Under the pieces are notes generated by a model. That model searched no databases and was not told where the DNA came from. It saw nothing but the letters and a program-made list of their open reading frames with translations. A DNA stretch of 64,000 bases from Acidovorax_G lacteus (GTDB lineage Bacteria > Pseudomonadota > Gammaproteobacteria > Burkholderiales > Burkholderiaceae_C). This document shows positions 33,393 to 42,777 of this stretch, one piece after another. Positions within the stretch are counted from its first letter, which is position 1. Every line of letters starts with the position of its first letter. The position numbers and the translations under genes are program-made. The DNA is taken from NCBI RefSeq assembly GCF_039540375.1, contig NZ_BAABEX010000029.1, forward strand, positions 248,001 through 312,000, in the 5' to 3' direction.

Positions 33393-35441
33393 TCAGGTGC
33401 CGGACCGCACCGGCCAGGCCAGGCTGCGCAGGCTGCGGCGCAGCGCGGGCAGGCCCTGGGTGGGATGCGGGGCGTAGCGGGTTTGTTCCAGCGCCAGCAG
33501 CCATTGTGCAAGCGGTTCGCCAGCAGGCCCGAAATGCGCGCGCACCTGCGCGGCGGTGGCGCGCGGCGGTAGATGGGGCGGCACGGCCAGGCCGCTGCGC
33601 GCCAGGCGCTGGTGCACGCGCGCGAGCAGGCGCATCCACGGGTCGTGCTGCGCGCGTTCCCACAGGTTCCAGCCCACGCCCAGCAAGGCCGCGGCCAGCA
33701 CGAGGGCGCCCAGCACGCGGATCAGGTCTTCCCATCCGGGCGACTCAAAGCCCAGCGAGCGCATCAGATCCAGCTGGCGGCCTTGGGTGTAGTTGAGCAC
33801 CCACTGGTTCCAGCGGTTGTTGGCCGCTTCCCACACAGCACGCATCTGGGCCAGTGTGCCGGGGCTGAGCATGGTGTCCATGGCCGTGCCCAGTGCGCCG
33901 CGCGGGGCCTGCAGGCGCAGCGCCTCGCCAATGCGGCCGGGCGAGACGGCGCTGGTCGGGTCCACGCGCACCCAGCCCTGGCCGGGCAGCCAGACCTCGG
34001 CCCAGGCGTGGGCGTCGCTCTGGCGCACCGTCCAGTAGCCGTCCACCGAATTCAGCTCGCCACCCTGGTAGCCGGTGACGATGCGCGCCGGAATGTCGAG
34101 CGCACGCATCAGGATCACGAAGGACGATGCGATGTGCTCGCAAAAGCCTTCCTTGCGGTCGAACCAGAACTCGTCGGCCGTGTCGCGTCCATACACGCCG
34201 GGCTCCAGCGTGTAGCGGTAGCCGCCGGTGCGCAGCCGCTCCAGCGCGGCGTTGACCAGTGCGGGCGAGGCGTCGCGCGACGGGTCGGGCACCAGGCTGC
34301 GGTCGTTGCGCAGGCTTTGGGCCAGTGCCAGCGTACGGGGGTTGAAGCCGGGCGGCAGCTCGGTGTAGGCGCGCAGGCTGGCCGTCATGGCCTGGGGCCC
34401 ATGGCGAAACTCAAGGTGGCTTTCGGCGCTGTAGCGGGTCACATCGGTGATGGCGCGCTGCGACAGCCATTGCAGATCGGGCGTCATCAGCGGCTGCAGG
34501 CCCGGGCCTTCAGGGCGGCTGGCGGCGGCGTCGAGCACCAGCAGCCAGGGACGCTGATGGGGTTCGAGCGTGACCTCGTAGCGCAGGGCCGGGCCCTGCA
34601 CCTGCAACTGGGCCATGGCCAGGGCCGCGTCGCCGCGGCGGAAGTCTTCGCGGTAGGTGAGGGGCCGCCATTCGATGCCGTCGAAATCCCCCAGCACCGG
34701 GCCGCGGAAGTACAGCGCCGTGCGTGGCGGCACCTCGGTGCCCGGCGGGCCGAAGCGCACGCGCAGGGCCACCTTGTCGTCGAGTGCGAGCTGCGCAATC
34801 GTGCCCACCTGCATCGAACCCGACAGGCCGCTGCGCCCGGTCATGGCGTCGCTGGGCACGCCCCACAGCGGCGCAAGCCGCGGAAAAAACAGGAACAGCG
34901 CCGCCATGATGGGCGCACCCAGCAGTGCCATGGTGCCCGCGGTCCGCATGGCCTGGGTCAGCGGCGGCCGGCCCACGGGCATGTGCGCATTCACCAGCGC
35001 CGTGAGCAGCCCGAGCAGCGCCACCAGCATGGCGGCCGCCACCCCCAGCGATTGCGAAAAGAAGAAGTTGCTGAGCATCGTGAAGAAGCCCAGGAAGAAC
35101 ACCACCATCGCGTCGCGCCGTGCCCGCACTTCGAGTGTTTTGAAGGCCAGCAGCATCACGATGAGCGTCACGCCCGCATCGCGGCCCAGAATCGTGCCGT
35201 GCGTCCACAGCGTGCCCGCCACCGCACCGACCAGCAGCACCAGCAGCGTCCAGCGGCCGGGCAGCGGTCGGTTGTGCCAGGCCAGCCAGGCGCGCCAGCC
35301 GAGCAGGCCCGCCGCCACGGCGCTGGCCCAGCCGGGCAGGTGGCTGGCGTGCGGTGCGATCACCCAGGCGATCACGAACAACAGGAACAGCGTGTCCCGC
35401 GTGTCGCGGGGCAGATGGGTCAGGGTCTGGCGCAGGCTCAT
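33393..35441 (-). CDS. Transglutaminase-like membrane protein (TgpA type)
   Basis: Protein of 682 residues with an N-terminal DUF3488 block of about six membrane spans (residues 15-190), a periplasmic transglutaminase-like domain, and one more span near 570. The Cys-His-Asp triad is visible in EGFCEHIASS, SDAHAWAEVW and VRVDPTSA. A DUF4129-like tail follows the last span. P. aeruginosa TgpA is essential and has transglutaminase activity. It is the third gene of the moxR-DUF58-tgpA set, 25 bp after the DUF58 gene, an arrangement common in proteobacteria. Its in vivo substrate is unknown. Confidence 0.88.
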   Translation of the reverse strand: MSLRQTLTHLPRDTRDTLFLLFVIAWVIAPHASHLPGWASAVAAGLLGWRAWLAWHNRPLPGRWTLLVLLVGAVAGTLWTHGTILGRDAGVTLIVMLLAFKTLEVRARRDAMVVFFLGFFTMLSNFFFSQSLGVAAAMLVALLGLLTALVNAHMPVGRPPLTQAMRTAGTMALLGAPIMAALFLFFPRLAPLWGVPSDAMTGRSGLSGSMQVGTIAQLALDDKVALRVRFGPPGTEVPPRTALYFRGPVLGDFDGIEWRPLTYREDFRRGDAALAMAQLQVQGPALRYEVTLEPHQRPWLLVLDAAASRPEGPGLQPLMTPDLQWLSQRAITDVTRYSAESHLEFRHGPQAMTASLRAYTELPPGFNPRTLALAQSLRNDRSLVPDPSRDASPALVNAALERLRTGGYRYTLEPGVYGRDTADEFWFDRKEGFCEHIASSFVILMRALDIPARIVTGYQGGELNSVDGYWTVRQSDAHAWAEVWLPGQGWVRVDPTSAVSPGRIGEALRLQAPRGALGTAMDTMLSPGTLAQMRAVWEAANNRWNQWVLNYTQGRQLDLMRSLGFESPGWEDLIRVLGALVLAAALLGVGWNLWERAQHDPWMRLLARVHQRLARSGLAVPPHLPPRATAAQVRAHFGPAGEPLAQWLLALEQTRYAPHPTQGLPALRRSLRSLAWPVRSGT

Positions 35442-35466
35442 GGCAGGCAGGGGCGGGGCAGGGCGT

Positions 35467-36474
35467 TCAGCACAGGGCCAGGGCTTCCAGGCAGCGGCGC
35501 TGGTGGGCGCTGCCGCTGTCGGGCGCGATCTCCAGCCCGTCGATGCGCAGGCCGTATTCGAGCCCGAGCTTGTCCGCCTGCAGCACCCAGGCCGTCAGGC
35601 GCGACAGGCGCGCTTCGCGCTCGGCCAGGCCCGTGGCCTGCACGTCCAGCCACAGCTCGTGCCGCTGGGCCTGCTGGGCATCGCGGCTGACCAGGTCGTC
35701 CGTGCCCGAGCCCAGCGATTTGGCGGCCTTCTTCCAGACCACGAGCTTGAGCGGGTCACCCCGCCGGTAGGCGCGCACGCCGTCGAATTCGCCCACGCCG
35801 CGCTGGCTGGAAGCGGCCGCGCCGCCCGCGCGGGGCTCCCCCGGGGGCAGCGGCGGCGGGTTCGGCTCGGGGGCCGGATACACCAGCAGTTCGGCTGCGG
35901 GGCGCCAGTGCGTCCACGCGCGGAAGGTGCCGAGCGGAAAGCGGGTTTCGGCCACCACCATGGGCAGCAGGTGCAGGCCGCGGCGCGCGGGCTTGAAGCC
36001 GATCTGCACGGTCGTCTGCCCCTGGCCGGGCACGTCGCACCAGGCCCAGTGCGGGCCGTCGTCGCCAGCGCCGGCCTGGGCGGTGTCGCCCTGCGTGGCC
36101 AGCGCAAGGCCGTAGCGTGCGGCCGGGCGGCCGCTGTGCAGCTGCACCTCCAGCATGGCGCTTTGGCCCAGAAACTGCGGTTGCGGGGGCAACAGGTGCA
36201 GCCGCAGGCCGCGCAGCGTGCCATGGCACAGGTGCATGCCCACCACGGCGCTGCCGGCCAGCAAAAAGGTGAGCAGGTAGCCCAGGTTGAGCTGGTAGTT
36301 GATGGACGCCACCAGCAGCACGAGCAGCGTGATGGCCAGCATCCAGCCTGCGCCTGTGGGCAGGATGTAGATGTTGCGCTGCGTGAGCAGCCAGGTGTCG
36401 GTGCGGGGCAGGCGCGCGAGCCACCAGGCGCGCACGCGCGTGCGCAACGCGTTCAGCGGGTTCAGGCTGCGCAT
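35467..36474 (-). CDS. DUF58 domain protein
   Basis: Membrane-anchored protein of 335 residues from the ATG at 36474. Two membrane spans (about 45-85) follow a basic N terminus. The DUF58 signature GVGEFDGVRAYRRGDPLKLVVWKKAAKSL lies around residues 225-255. DUF58 proteins have a von Willebrand-like fold and work with MoxR ATPases as chaperone-like pairs. The frame continues to a TTG at 36555, only 8 bp after the moxR stop, which would add 27 residues; neither start has a strong ribosome binding site. It sits between moxR and the TgpA gene. Confidence 0.82.
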   Translation of the reverse strand: MRSLNPLNALRTRVRAWWLARLPRTDTWLLTQRNIYILPTGAGWMLAITLLVLLVASINYQLNLGYLLTFLLAGSAVVGMHLCHGTLRGLRLHLLPPQPQFLGQSAMLEVQLHSGRPAARYGLALATQGDTAQAGAGDDGPHWAWCDVPGQGQTTVQIGFKPARRGLHLLPMVVAETRFPLGTFRAWTHWRPAAELLVYPAPEPNPPPLPPGEPRAGGAAASSQRGVGEFDGVRAYRRGDPLKLVVWKKAAKSLGSGTDDLVSRDAQQAQRHELWLDVQATGLAEREARLSRLTAWVLQADKLGLEYGLRIDGLEIAPDSGSAHQRRCLEALALC

Positions 36475-36563
36475 GGAATCAGGGCCGGGCAGCGGGCTGC
36501 GTTGTGGGGGAATGCGTGCATGGGCGGTGCCACGATGGCGGGGCCAGAAACGCAAACGCGGCG

Positions 36564-37484
<921 letters not shown>

Positions 37485-37526
37485 GCCAAGACGTTATCCG
37501 AAAAACGAGAGACACGGGGATTGAAG

Positions 37527-38480
37527 GTGAGCAAGACGGGCTATTTCACCCACCGGGACTGCTGGAAACATGAGATGGGCCCAGGCCATCCCGAGTGCCC
37601 TGAGCGGCTCGATGCAATCGAAGACCACCTGCTGGTCACGGGCATTGCCGATGTGCTGGAGCGCTATGACGCACCCGAGGCCTCGCTCAATGACATCGAA
37701 CTCGCACACGACCGCATGCATGTGGCCGCGCTGCGTGGCCTGTCGGACCGGCTCAATGAGGAGCTGAACGCCGGCGGTCCCGCGTACACGCAGATCGACC
37801 CCGACACCTCGATCAACGCGCACACCTGGAAGGCCGCCTTGCGTGCCGCTGGTGCCGCACTGGCGGCCACCGACGCGGTGATGGCCGGCGAGCTGGAGAA
37901 CGCGTTTTGCGCCGTGCGCCCGCCGGGTCACCATGCCTGCCGCGACAAGGCCATGGGTTTTTGCTTCTTCAACAACGTGGCCGTGGCTGCCAAGTACGCG
38001 CTGCAGCGCTACAACCTGCAGCGTGTGGCGGTGGTGGACTTCGACGTGCACCACGGCAATGGCACCGAGGACATCCTGGCGAACGACCCGCGGGCGCTGA
38101 TGGTCAGCATCTTCCAGCACCCGTTCTACCCCTACAGCGGCGACCACAACCCGGCCCCCAACATGGTGAACGTGCCGGTGCCGGCCTACACGCGCGGCAT
38201 GGACATCCGCGAGCTGATCGAGATGATGTGGATGCCCCGGCTCGAAGCCTTCAAGCCCGAGATGGTGTTCGTGAGTGCTGGTTTTGACGGCCACCGCGAG
38301 GACGACATGGGCCAGCTGGGACTGACCGAGGCCGACTACGCCTGGATCACCCAGCGTGTGAAAGACGTGGCCCGCCGCTTTGCCAAGGGGCGCATCGTCT
38401 CGTGCCTGGAAGGCGGCTATGTGATGGGGCCTCTCGCGCGCAGCGTCGAGGCCCACGTGCGGGTGCTGGCAGACTTGTGA
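37527..38480 (+). CDS. Histone deacetylase family (acetoin utilization-like) protein
   Basis: Zinc amidohydrolase of the arginase/deacetylase fold, 317 residues. Active-site blocks are RPPGHHA (tandem His), VVDFDVHHGNGT (Zn ligands Asp and His) and VSAGFDGHREDDMG (third ligand). Bacterial members act on acetylpolyamines or acetylated proteins; which applies is unknown. The GTG at 37527 is preferred, with GGGGA 7 bp upstream; a TTG at 37521 would add two residues. It is divergent from moxR. Confidence 0.85.
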   Translation: MSKTGYFTHRDCWKHEMGPGHPECPERLDAIEDHLLVTGIADVLERYDAPEASLNDIELAHDRMHVAALRGLSDRLNEELNAGGPAYTQIDPDTSINAHTWKAALRAAGAALAATDAVMAGELENAFCAVRPPGHHACRDKAMGFCFFNNVAVAAKYALQRYNLQRVAVVDFDVHHGNGTEDILANDPRALMVSIFQHPFYPYSGDHNPAPNMVNVPVPAYTRGMDIRELIEMMWMPRLEAFKPEMVFVSAGFDGHREDDMGQLGLTEADYAWITQRVKDVARRFAKGRIVSCLEGGYVMGPLARSVEAHVRVLADL

Positions 38481-38643
38481 GCATTCCCCTGAGCGGTTTC
38501 GCCGCTTCCCCCTTCTCTGGCATCGCTGCGCGATGCGGAGGCGGGACACCGCCAGCGCGGCGGAGCGGCCCTTGCGCGGCGGTCCTGGCCTGCGCAGCGC
38601 CAGTGTCGGCCGGCTCTCCACCGGCGCCCATCAGGAGCAAGAC

Positions 38644-39435
38644 ATGACAAGCATTCCTTCCAACGATCTGCTGTGCGCCACCCGCGATGCGCGCGGTGTG
38701 GTCACCTTGACCTTGAACGACCCGGGCCGCTTCAATGCCCTGGGCGCTGAACTGCTGCAGGCCCTGCAGCAGACGCTGGACGGGCTGGCCGCCGACGACA
38801 CCTTGCGCGTGCTGGTGGTGTCGGCCGAGGGCCGGGCATTTTGTGCGGGCCACAACCTCAAGGACATGGCCGCCCACCCCGATCTGGCCTGGTACCAGCA
38901 GCTGTTTGCCCAGTGCAGCCGCGTGATGCTGTCGCTCACGCGCCTGCCCGTGCCCGTGATCGCCCGCGTGCAGGGCATGGCCACGGCCGCGGGCTGCCAG
39001 CTGGTGGCGCAGTGCGATCTGGCTGTGGCCGCCGACACCGCGCGCTTTGCCACCAGCGGCATCCACTACGGCCTGTTCTGCGCCACGCCCAGCGTGCCGC
39101 TGCTGCGGGCCATGCCCTTCAAACCGGCCATGGAGATGCTCTTCACCGGCGACTTCATCGACGCGCCAACGGCGCTGCAGTGGGGACTGGTGAACCAGGT
39201 GGTGGCGCCCGAAGCGCTGGACGACGCCATCGAGGCCCTGGTGCAGCGCCTGCTGGACAAGCCGCGCGAGAGCCTGGCCATGGGCAAGGCCCTGGTGTAC
39301 CGCCAGCGCGAGCTGGGCCTGGAGGCCGCGTACCAGCTGGCGGGCCAGACCATGGCCGTGAACATGATGCAGCCCGCCGCCCAGGAGGGTGCGCGGGCCT
39401 TTGCCGAAAAACGAACTCCGGAGTGGAAGCGCTGA
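38644..39435 (+). CDS. Enoyl-CoA hydratase/isomerase family protein
   Basis: Crotonase-fold enzyme of 263 residues. Oxyanion-hole segments are EGRAFCAGHNLKDM (about 62-75) and ATAAGCQLVAQCDLAVA. The second region lacks the Glu usually found in classical hydratases and has Cys-Gln instead, so it may be an isomerase or another crotonase. The C-terminal domain is complete. The start at ATG 38644 follows CAGGAGCAAGAC. Its TGA overlaps the ATG of the mscS-type gene (TGATG), so the two are translationally coupled. Confidence 0.85.
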   Translation: MTSIPSNDLLCATRDARGVVTLTLNDPGRFNALGAELLQALQQTLDGLAADDTLRVLVVSAEGRAFCAGHNLKDMAAHPDLAWYQQLFAQCSRVMLSLTRLPVPVIARVQGMATAAGCQLVAQCDLAVAADTARFATSGIHYGLFCATPSVPLLRAMPFKPAMEMLFTGDFIDAPTALQWGLVNQVVAPEALDDAIEALVQRLLDKPRESLAMGKALVYRQRELGLEAAYQLAGQTMAVNMMQPAAQEGARAFAEKRTPEWKR

Positions 39436-40757
39436 TGGCCGCAGGTGTGCAAACCCCCATGATCAAAGACTTGGGGCAGTGGATGGAGGCGTTTCTGGCG
39501 CCCACCGTGCTGATCGAACTGGGCAGCCTGGCGGTGTGTGTGCTCTTGGCCTGGCTGCTGGTCAGCGGCCTGCGCCGCGGGCTGGGGCAGGCCGATGGGC
39601 GATCCATCTTTTTTGGCCGGCGGGTGGTGGACGGAGCGCTGTTCCCGCTGGCGCTGCTGGGCCTGGGCTACGTGGCGCGCACGCTGCTGATCGCGCAGGG
39701 CGTGGGGCTGGCAGTGTTCAAGGTGGCGATTCCGGTGCTGGTGTCGCTGGTAGCGATCCGCATCGGCGTGAAGGTGCTGCAGGTGGCGTTTCCGCAGTCG
39801 GCCTGGGTGCGGCCGATTGAGCGCACGATCTCCTGGATTGCGTGGCTGGGCATGGTGCTGTGGGTCACGGGTTTGTTGCCGCTGGTGCTGCAAGAGCTGG
39901 ACGAGATCCGCTGGAAGGTGGGCGGCTCCACGCTGTCGGTGCGCACCATGATCGAAGGGGCGCTGACCGCGGGGGCTGTGCTGCTGGCGGCGCTGTGGAT
40001 CTCCTCTGCCATCGAGGCGCGGCTGCTGCGCTCGGCCACGGGTGGCGAACTGTCGCTGCGCAAGGCGGTGGCCAATGCGATGCGCGCCGGCCTGATGTTC
40101 GTGGGTTTGATCGTTGGCATGTCGGCGGTGGGCATCGACCTCACGGCCCTGTCGGTGCTGGGCGGCGCGGTGGGTGTGGGCATCGGCTTTGGCTTGCAGA
40201 AGCTCGCCGCCAATTACGTCAGTGGTTTCGTGATCCTGGCCGAGCGCAGCATGCGCATTGGCGACAACGTGCGCATCGACAACTTCGAGGGCCGCATCAC
40301 CGACATCAACGCACGCTACACCGTGATCCGGTCACCGGCGGGGCGTGAGTCCATCGTGCCCAACGAAATGCTGATCACCAGCCGGGTCGAAAACCTGTCG
40401 CTGGCCGATCCGCGGGTGTGGCTGTCCACCGTGGTGAGCGTCTCGTACGACAGCGATGTGGATCTGGTCACACGCCTTCTGTCCGAGGCGGCCCTGGCCA
40501 GTCCGCGCGTGCTGCGCGACCCGGCCCCGGGTGTGGCCTTGTCGGCTTTTGGGGCCGATGGGCTGGAATTCACCGTGGGGTTCTGGATTGCCGACCCCGA
40601 GAACGGAACCCTGGGCCTGCGCTCGGACATCAACCGCGCCATCCTGGCGGCCTTGCGGGCGCACGGCGTAGAGATTCCGTATCCGCAGCGCGTGCTCCAC
40701 ATGGCACCACGCCCGGCAGGCGACCCACACACGGCCCCGCTTGAGGGGGCGCGCTGA
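39435..40757 (+). CDS. MscS-family mechanosensitive channel
   Basis: Membrane channel of 440 residues that opens on membrane tension in hypo-osmotic shock. It has about five membrane spans before the pore helix. The pore and beta-domain signature is LGGAVGVGIGFGLQKLAANYVSGFVIL, followed by ERSMRIGDNVRIDNFEGRI. The extra N-terminal spans make it larger than E. coli MscS (286), closer to the YbdG/YnaI group. The long frame that opens at 38841 lies inside the upstream gene; the coupled ATG at 39435 is used. Confidence 0.88.
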   Translation: MAAGVQTPMIKDLGQWMEAFLAPTVLIELGSLAVCVLLAWLLVSGLRRGLGQADGRSIFFGRRVVDGALFPLALLGLGYVARTLLIAQGVGLAVFKVAIPVLVSLVAIRIGVKVLQVAFPQSAWVRPIERTISWIAWLGMVLWVTGLLPLVLQELDEIRWKVGGSTLSVRTMIEGALTAGAVLLAALWISSAIEARLLRSATGGELSLRKAVANAMRAGLMFVGLIVGMSAVGIDLTALSVLGGAVGVGIGFGLQKLAANYVSGFVILAERSMRIGDNVRIDNFEGRITDINARYTVIRSPAGRESIVPNEMLITSRVENLSLADPRVWLSTVVSVSYDSDVDLVTRLLSEAALASPRVLRDPAPGVALSAFGADGLEFTVGFWIADPENGTLGLRSDINRAILAALRAHGVEIPYPQRVLHMAPRPAGDPHTAPLEGAR

Positions 40758-40866
40758 GCCGATCGCATGGGCGCGCCCAGCGGGAGACTGCAGCGGCGGA
40801 CTGGAGTCATGCCCCTACTAATCCCTGCTGTCATGTCGGTGCACTCGCGTTCGCGGGTCCGTGGTC

Positions 40867-40872
40867 TATAAT
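40867..40872 (+). promoter_or_regulatory. -10 box of the etfBA promoter
   Basis: TATAAT, a perfect sigma-70 -10 hexamer, 120 bp before etfB. The -35 position (CTCGCG region) is weak, suggesting activator help or a short-lived promoter. Confidence 0.6.
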
Positions 40873-40875
40873 CCA

Positions 40876-40899
40876 AAAAAAGCACGATCGTTCTTTTTT
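40876..40899. promoter_or_regulatory. 24-bp palindromic operator over the etfBA start
   Basis: AAAAAAGCACGA and TCGTTCTTTTTT are inverted repeats with one mismatch (C/T). It begins 4 bp after the -10 box and so covers the transcription start. Size and symmetry suit a TetR-type repressor; a fatty-acid or acyl-CoA responsive one would fit the genes. Confidence 0.65.
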
Positions 40900-40992
40900 G
40901 TGCTCCAGCTTCGGACCCCAAGGTTCGCGGTGCGGCATAGAATGTTCCAGTTTACGTAAACGTCAATCCAATCAACTCTAGGAGCCGCAGCA

Positions 40993-41742
40993 ATGAAGGT
41001 TTTGGTCCCTGTCAAGCGCGTGGTGGACTACAACGTGAAGGTCCGCGTGAAGTCGGACAACACGGGTGTGGACATCGCCAACGTGAAGATGAGCATGAAC
41101 CCCTTTGACGAGATTGCCGTCGAAGAGGCCGTGCGCCTGAAGGAAAAGGGCGTGGTGACCGAAGTGATCGCGGTGTCCTGCGGAGTGGCGCAGTGCCAGG
41201 AAACCCTGCGCACGGCCATGGCGATTGGCGCCGACCGCGGCATCCTGGTCGAAACCGACGCCGAACTGCAGCCCCTGGCCGTGGCCAAGCTGCTCAAGGC
41301 CCTGGTCGACAAGGAACAGCCCCAGCTCGTCATCCTGGGCAAGCAGGCCATTGACGACGACGCCAACCAGACGGGCCAGATGCTCGCCGCCCTGGCCGAC
41401 CTGCCCCAGGCCACCTTCGCCAGCAAGGTGGAAGTGGCCGGTGACAAGGTGAACGTCACGCGTGAAGTGGACGGCGGTCTCGAAACCCTGGCCCTGAGCC
41501 TGCCCGCTGTGATCACGACCGACCTGCGCCTGAACGAGCCGCGTTACGTGACGCTGCCCAACATCATGAAGGCCAAGAAGAAGCAGCTCGACACCGTCAA
41601 GCCGGAAGACCTGGGCGTGGACGTGACGCCCCGCCTCAAGACCCTGAAGGTGGCCGAGCCCGCCAAGCGTGGTGCAGGCGTCAAGGTGGCCGACGTGGCC
41701 GCTCTGGTCGAGAAACTCAAGAACGAAGCGAAGGTGATCTAA
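40993..41742 (+). CDS. etfB: Electron transfer flavoprotein subunit beta
   Basis: Beta subunit of the ETF that takes electrons from acyl-CoA dehydrogenases and passes them to ETF:ubiquinone oxidoreductase. The 249-residue protein starts MKVLVPVKRVVDYNVKVRVK. It contains NPFDEIAVEEAVRLKEKG and the AMP-binding GKQAIDDDANQTGQMLAALAD. AGGAG lies 7 bases before the ATG. The stop TAA is immediately followed by the etfA ATG. Confidence 0.96.
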   Translation: MKVLVPVKRVVDYNVKVRVKSDNTGVDIANVKMSMNPFDEIAVEEAVRLKEKGVVTEVIAVSCGVAQCQETLRTAMAIGADRGILVETDAELQPLAVAKLLKALVDKEQPQLVILGKQAIDDDANQTGQMLAALADLPQATFASKVEVAGDKVNVTREVDGGLETLALSLPAVITTDLRLNEPRYVTLPNIMKAKKKQLDTVKPEDLGVDVTPRLKTLKVAEPAKRGAGVKVADVAALVEKLKNEAKVI

Positions 41743-42675
41743 ATGTCCGTACTCGTCATTGCTGAACACGACAACGCCTCCATCAAGGGCGCCACGCTGA
41801 ACACCGTGACGGCGGCTGCCGCCTGCGGTGGCGATGTGCACGTGCTGGTGGCGGGCCACAACGCGGGTGCCGCGGCCGCCGCGGCTGCCCAGATCGCTGG
41901 CGTTGCCAAGGTCATCCACGCCGACGCTGCCGGCCTGGCCCACGGCCTGGCCGAAAACGTGGCCGCGCAGGTGCTGGCCATTGCCTCTGGCTACAGCCAC
42001 ATCCTGTTCCCCGCCACCGCCGGTGGCAAGAACGTAGCCCCCCGCGTGGCCGCCAAGCTGGACGTGGCCCAGATCAGCGACATCACCAAGGTGGTGAGCG
42101 CCGATACCTTTGAGCGCCCGATCTATGCTGGCAACGCCATTGCCACCGTGCAGTCGGCCGACGCCGTGAAGGTCATCACCGTGCGCACCACGGGCTTTGA
42201 CGCCGCAGCCGCCACTGGTGGCAGCGCCGCCGTGGAAGCCGCCGCCGCTGCCGCCGACAGCGGCAAGATCAGCTTCGTGGGCAGCGAAATCGCCAAGAGC
42301 GACCGCCCCGAACTCACCGCCGCCAAGATCATCGTGTCGGGTGGCCGTGCGCTGGGCAGCGCCGAGAAGTTCACCGAAGTCATCACCCCGCTGGCCGACA
42401 AGCTGGGCGCCGCCATCGGTGCCAGCCGCGCCGCCGTGGACGCTGGCTACGCCCCCAACGACCTGCAAGTGGGCCAGACGGGCAAGATCGTCGCGCCGCA
42501 GCTGTATGTGGCCGCCGGCATCTCGGGCGCCATCCAGCATTTGGCCGGGATGAAGGACTCCAAGGTGATCGTCGCGATCAACAAGGACCCTGAAGCCCCG
42601 ATCTTCAGCGTGGCCGACTACGGCCTCGAAGCCGACCTGTTCGCGGCTGTGCCAGAACTGGTCAAGGCCCTCTGA
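41743..42675 (+). CDS. etfA: Electron transfer flavoprotein subunit alpha
   Basis: Alpha subunit, carrying most of the FAD site, 310 residues. The C-terminal FAD segment VGQTGKIVAPQLYVAAGISGAIQHLAGMKDSKVIVAINKDPEAPIF is intact. The N-terminal domain is rich in Ala. No gap separates it from etfB, so the subunits are made together. A terminator follows the gene, before the acyl-CoA dehydrogenase gene. Confidence 0.96.
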   Translation: MSVLVIAEHDNASIKGATLNTVTAAAACGGDVHVLVAGHNAGAAAAAAAQIAGVAKVIHADAAGLAHGLAENVAAQVLAIASGYSHILFPATAGGKNVAPRVAAKLDVAQISDITKVVSADTFERPIYAGNAIATVQSADAVKVITVRTTGFDAAAATGGSAAVEAAAAAADSGKISFVGSEIAKSDRPELTAAKIIVSGGRALGSAEKFTEVITPLADKLGAAIGASRAAVDAGYAPNDLQVGQTGKIVAPQLYVAAGISGAIQHLAGMKDSKVIVAINKDPEAPIFSVADYGLEADLFAAVPELVKAL

Positions 42676-42690
42676 GACCTGCGCACCACG

Positions 42691-42721
42691 AAAAGGGCAT
42701 CGTTCGCGATGCCTTTTTTTT
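42691..42721 (+). terminator. Terminator after etfA
   Basis: GGCATCG, UUCG-type tetraloop, CGATGCC, then eight T. A classic strong intrinsic terminator; the acyl-CoA dehydrogenase gene 57 bp later would need its own promoter or readthrough. Confidence 0.85.
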
Positions 42722-42777
42722 GACCCGAAACGCCGTTTTTTCCTGATTCCCTCGGATTTGTCCCCTGGAGACCTCCC

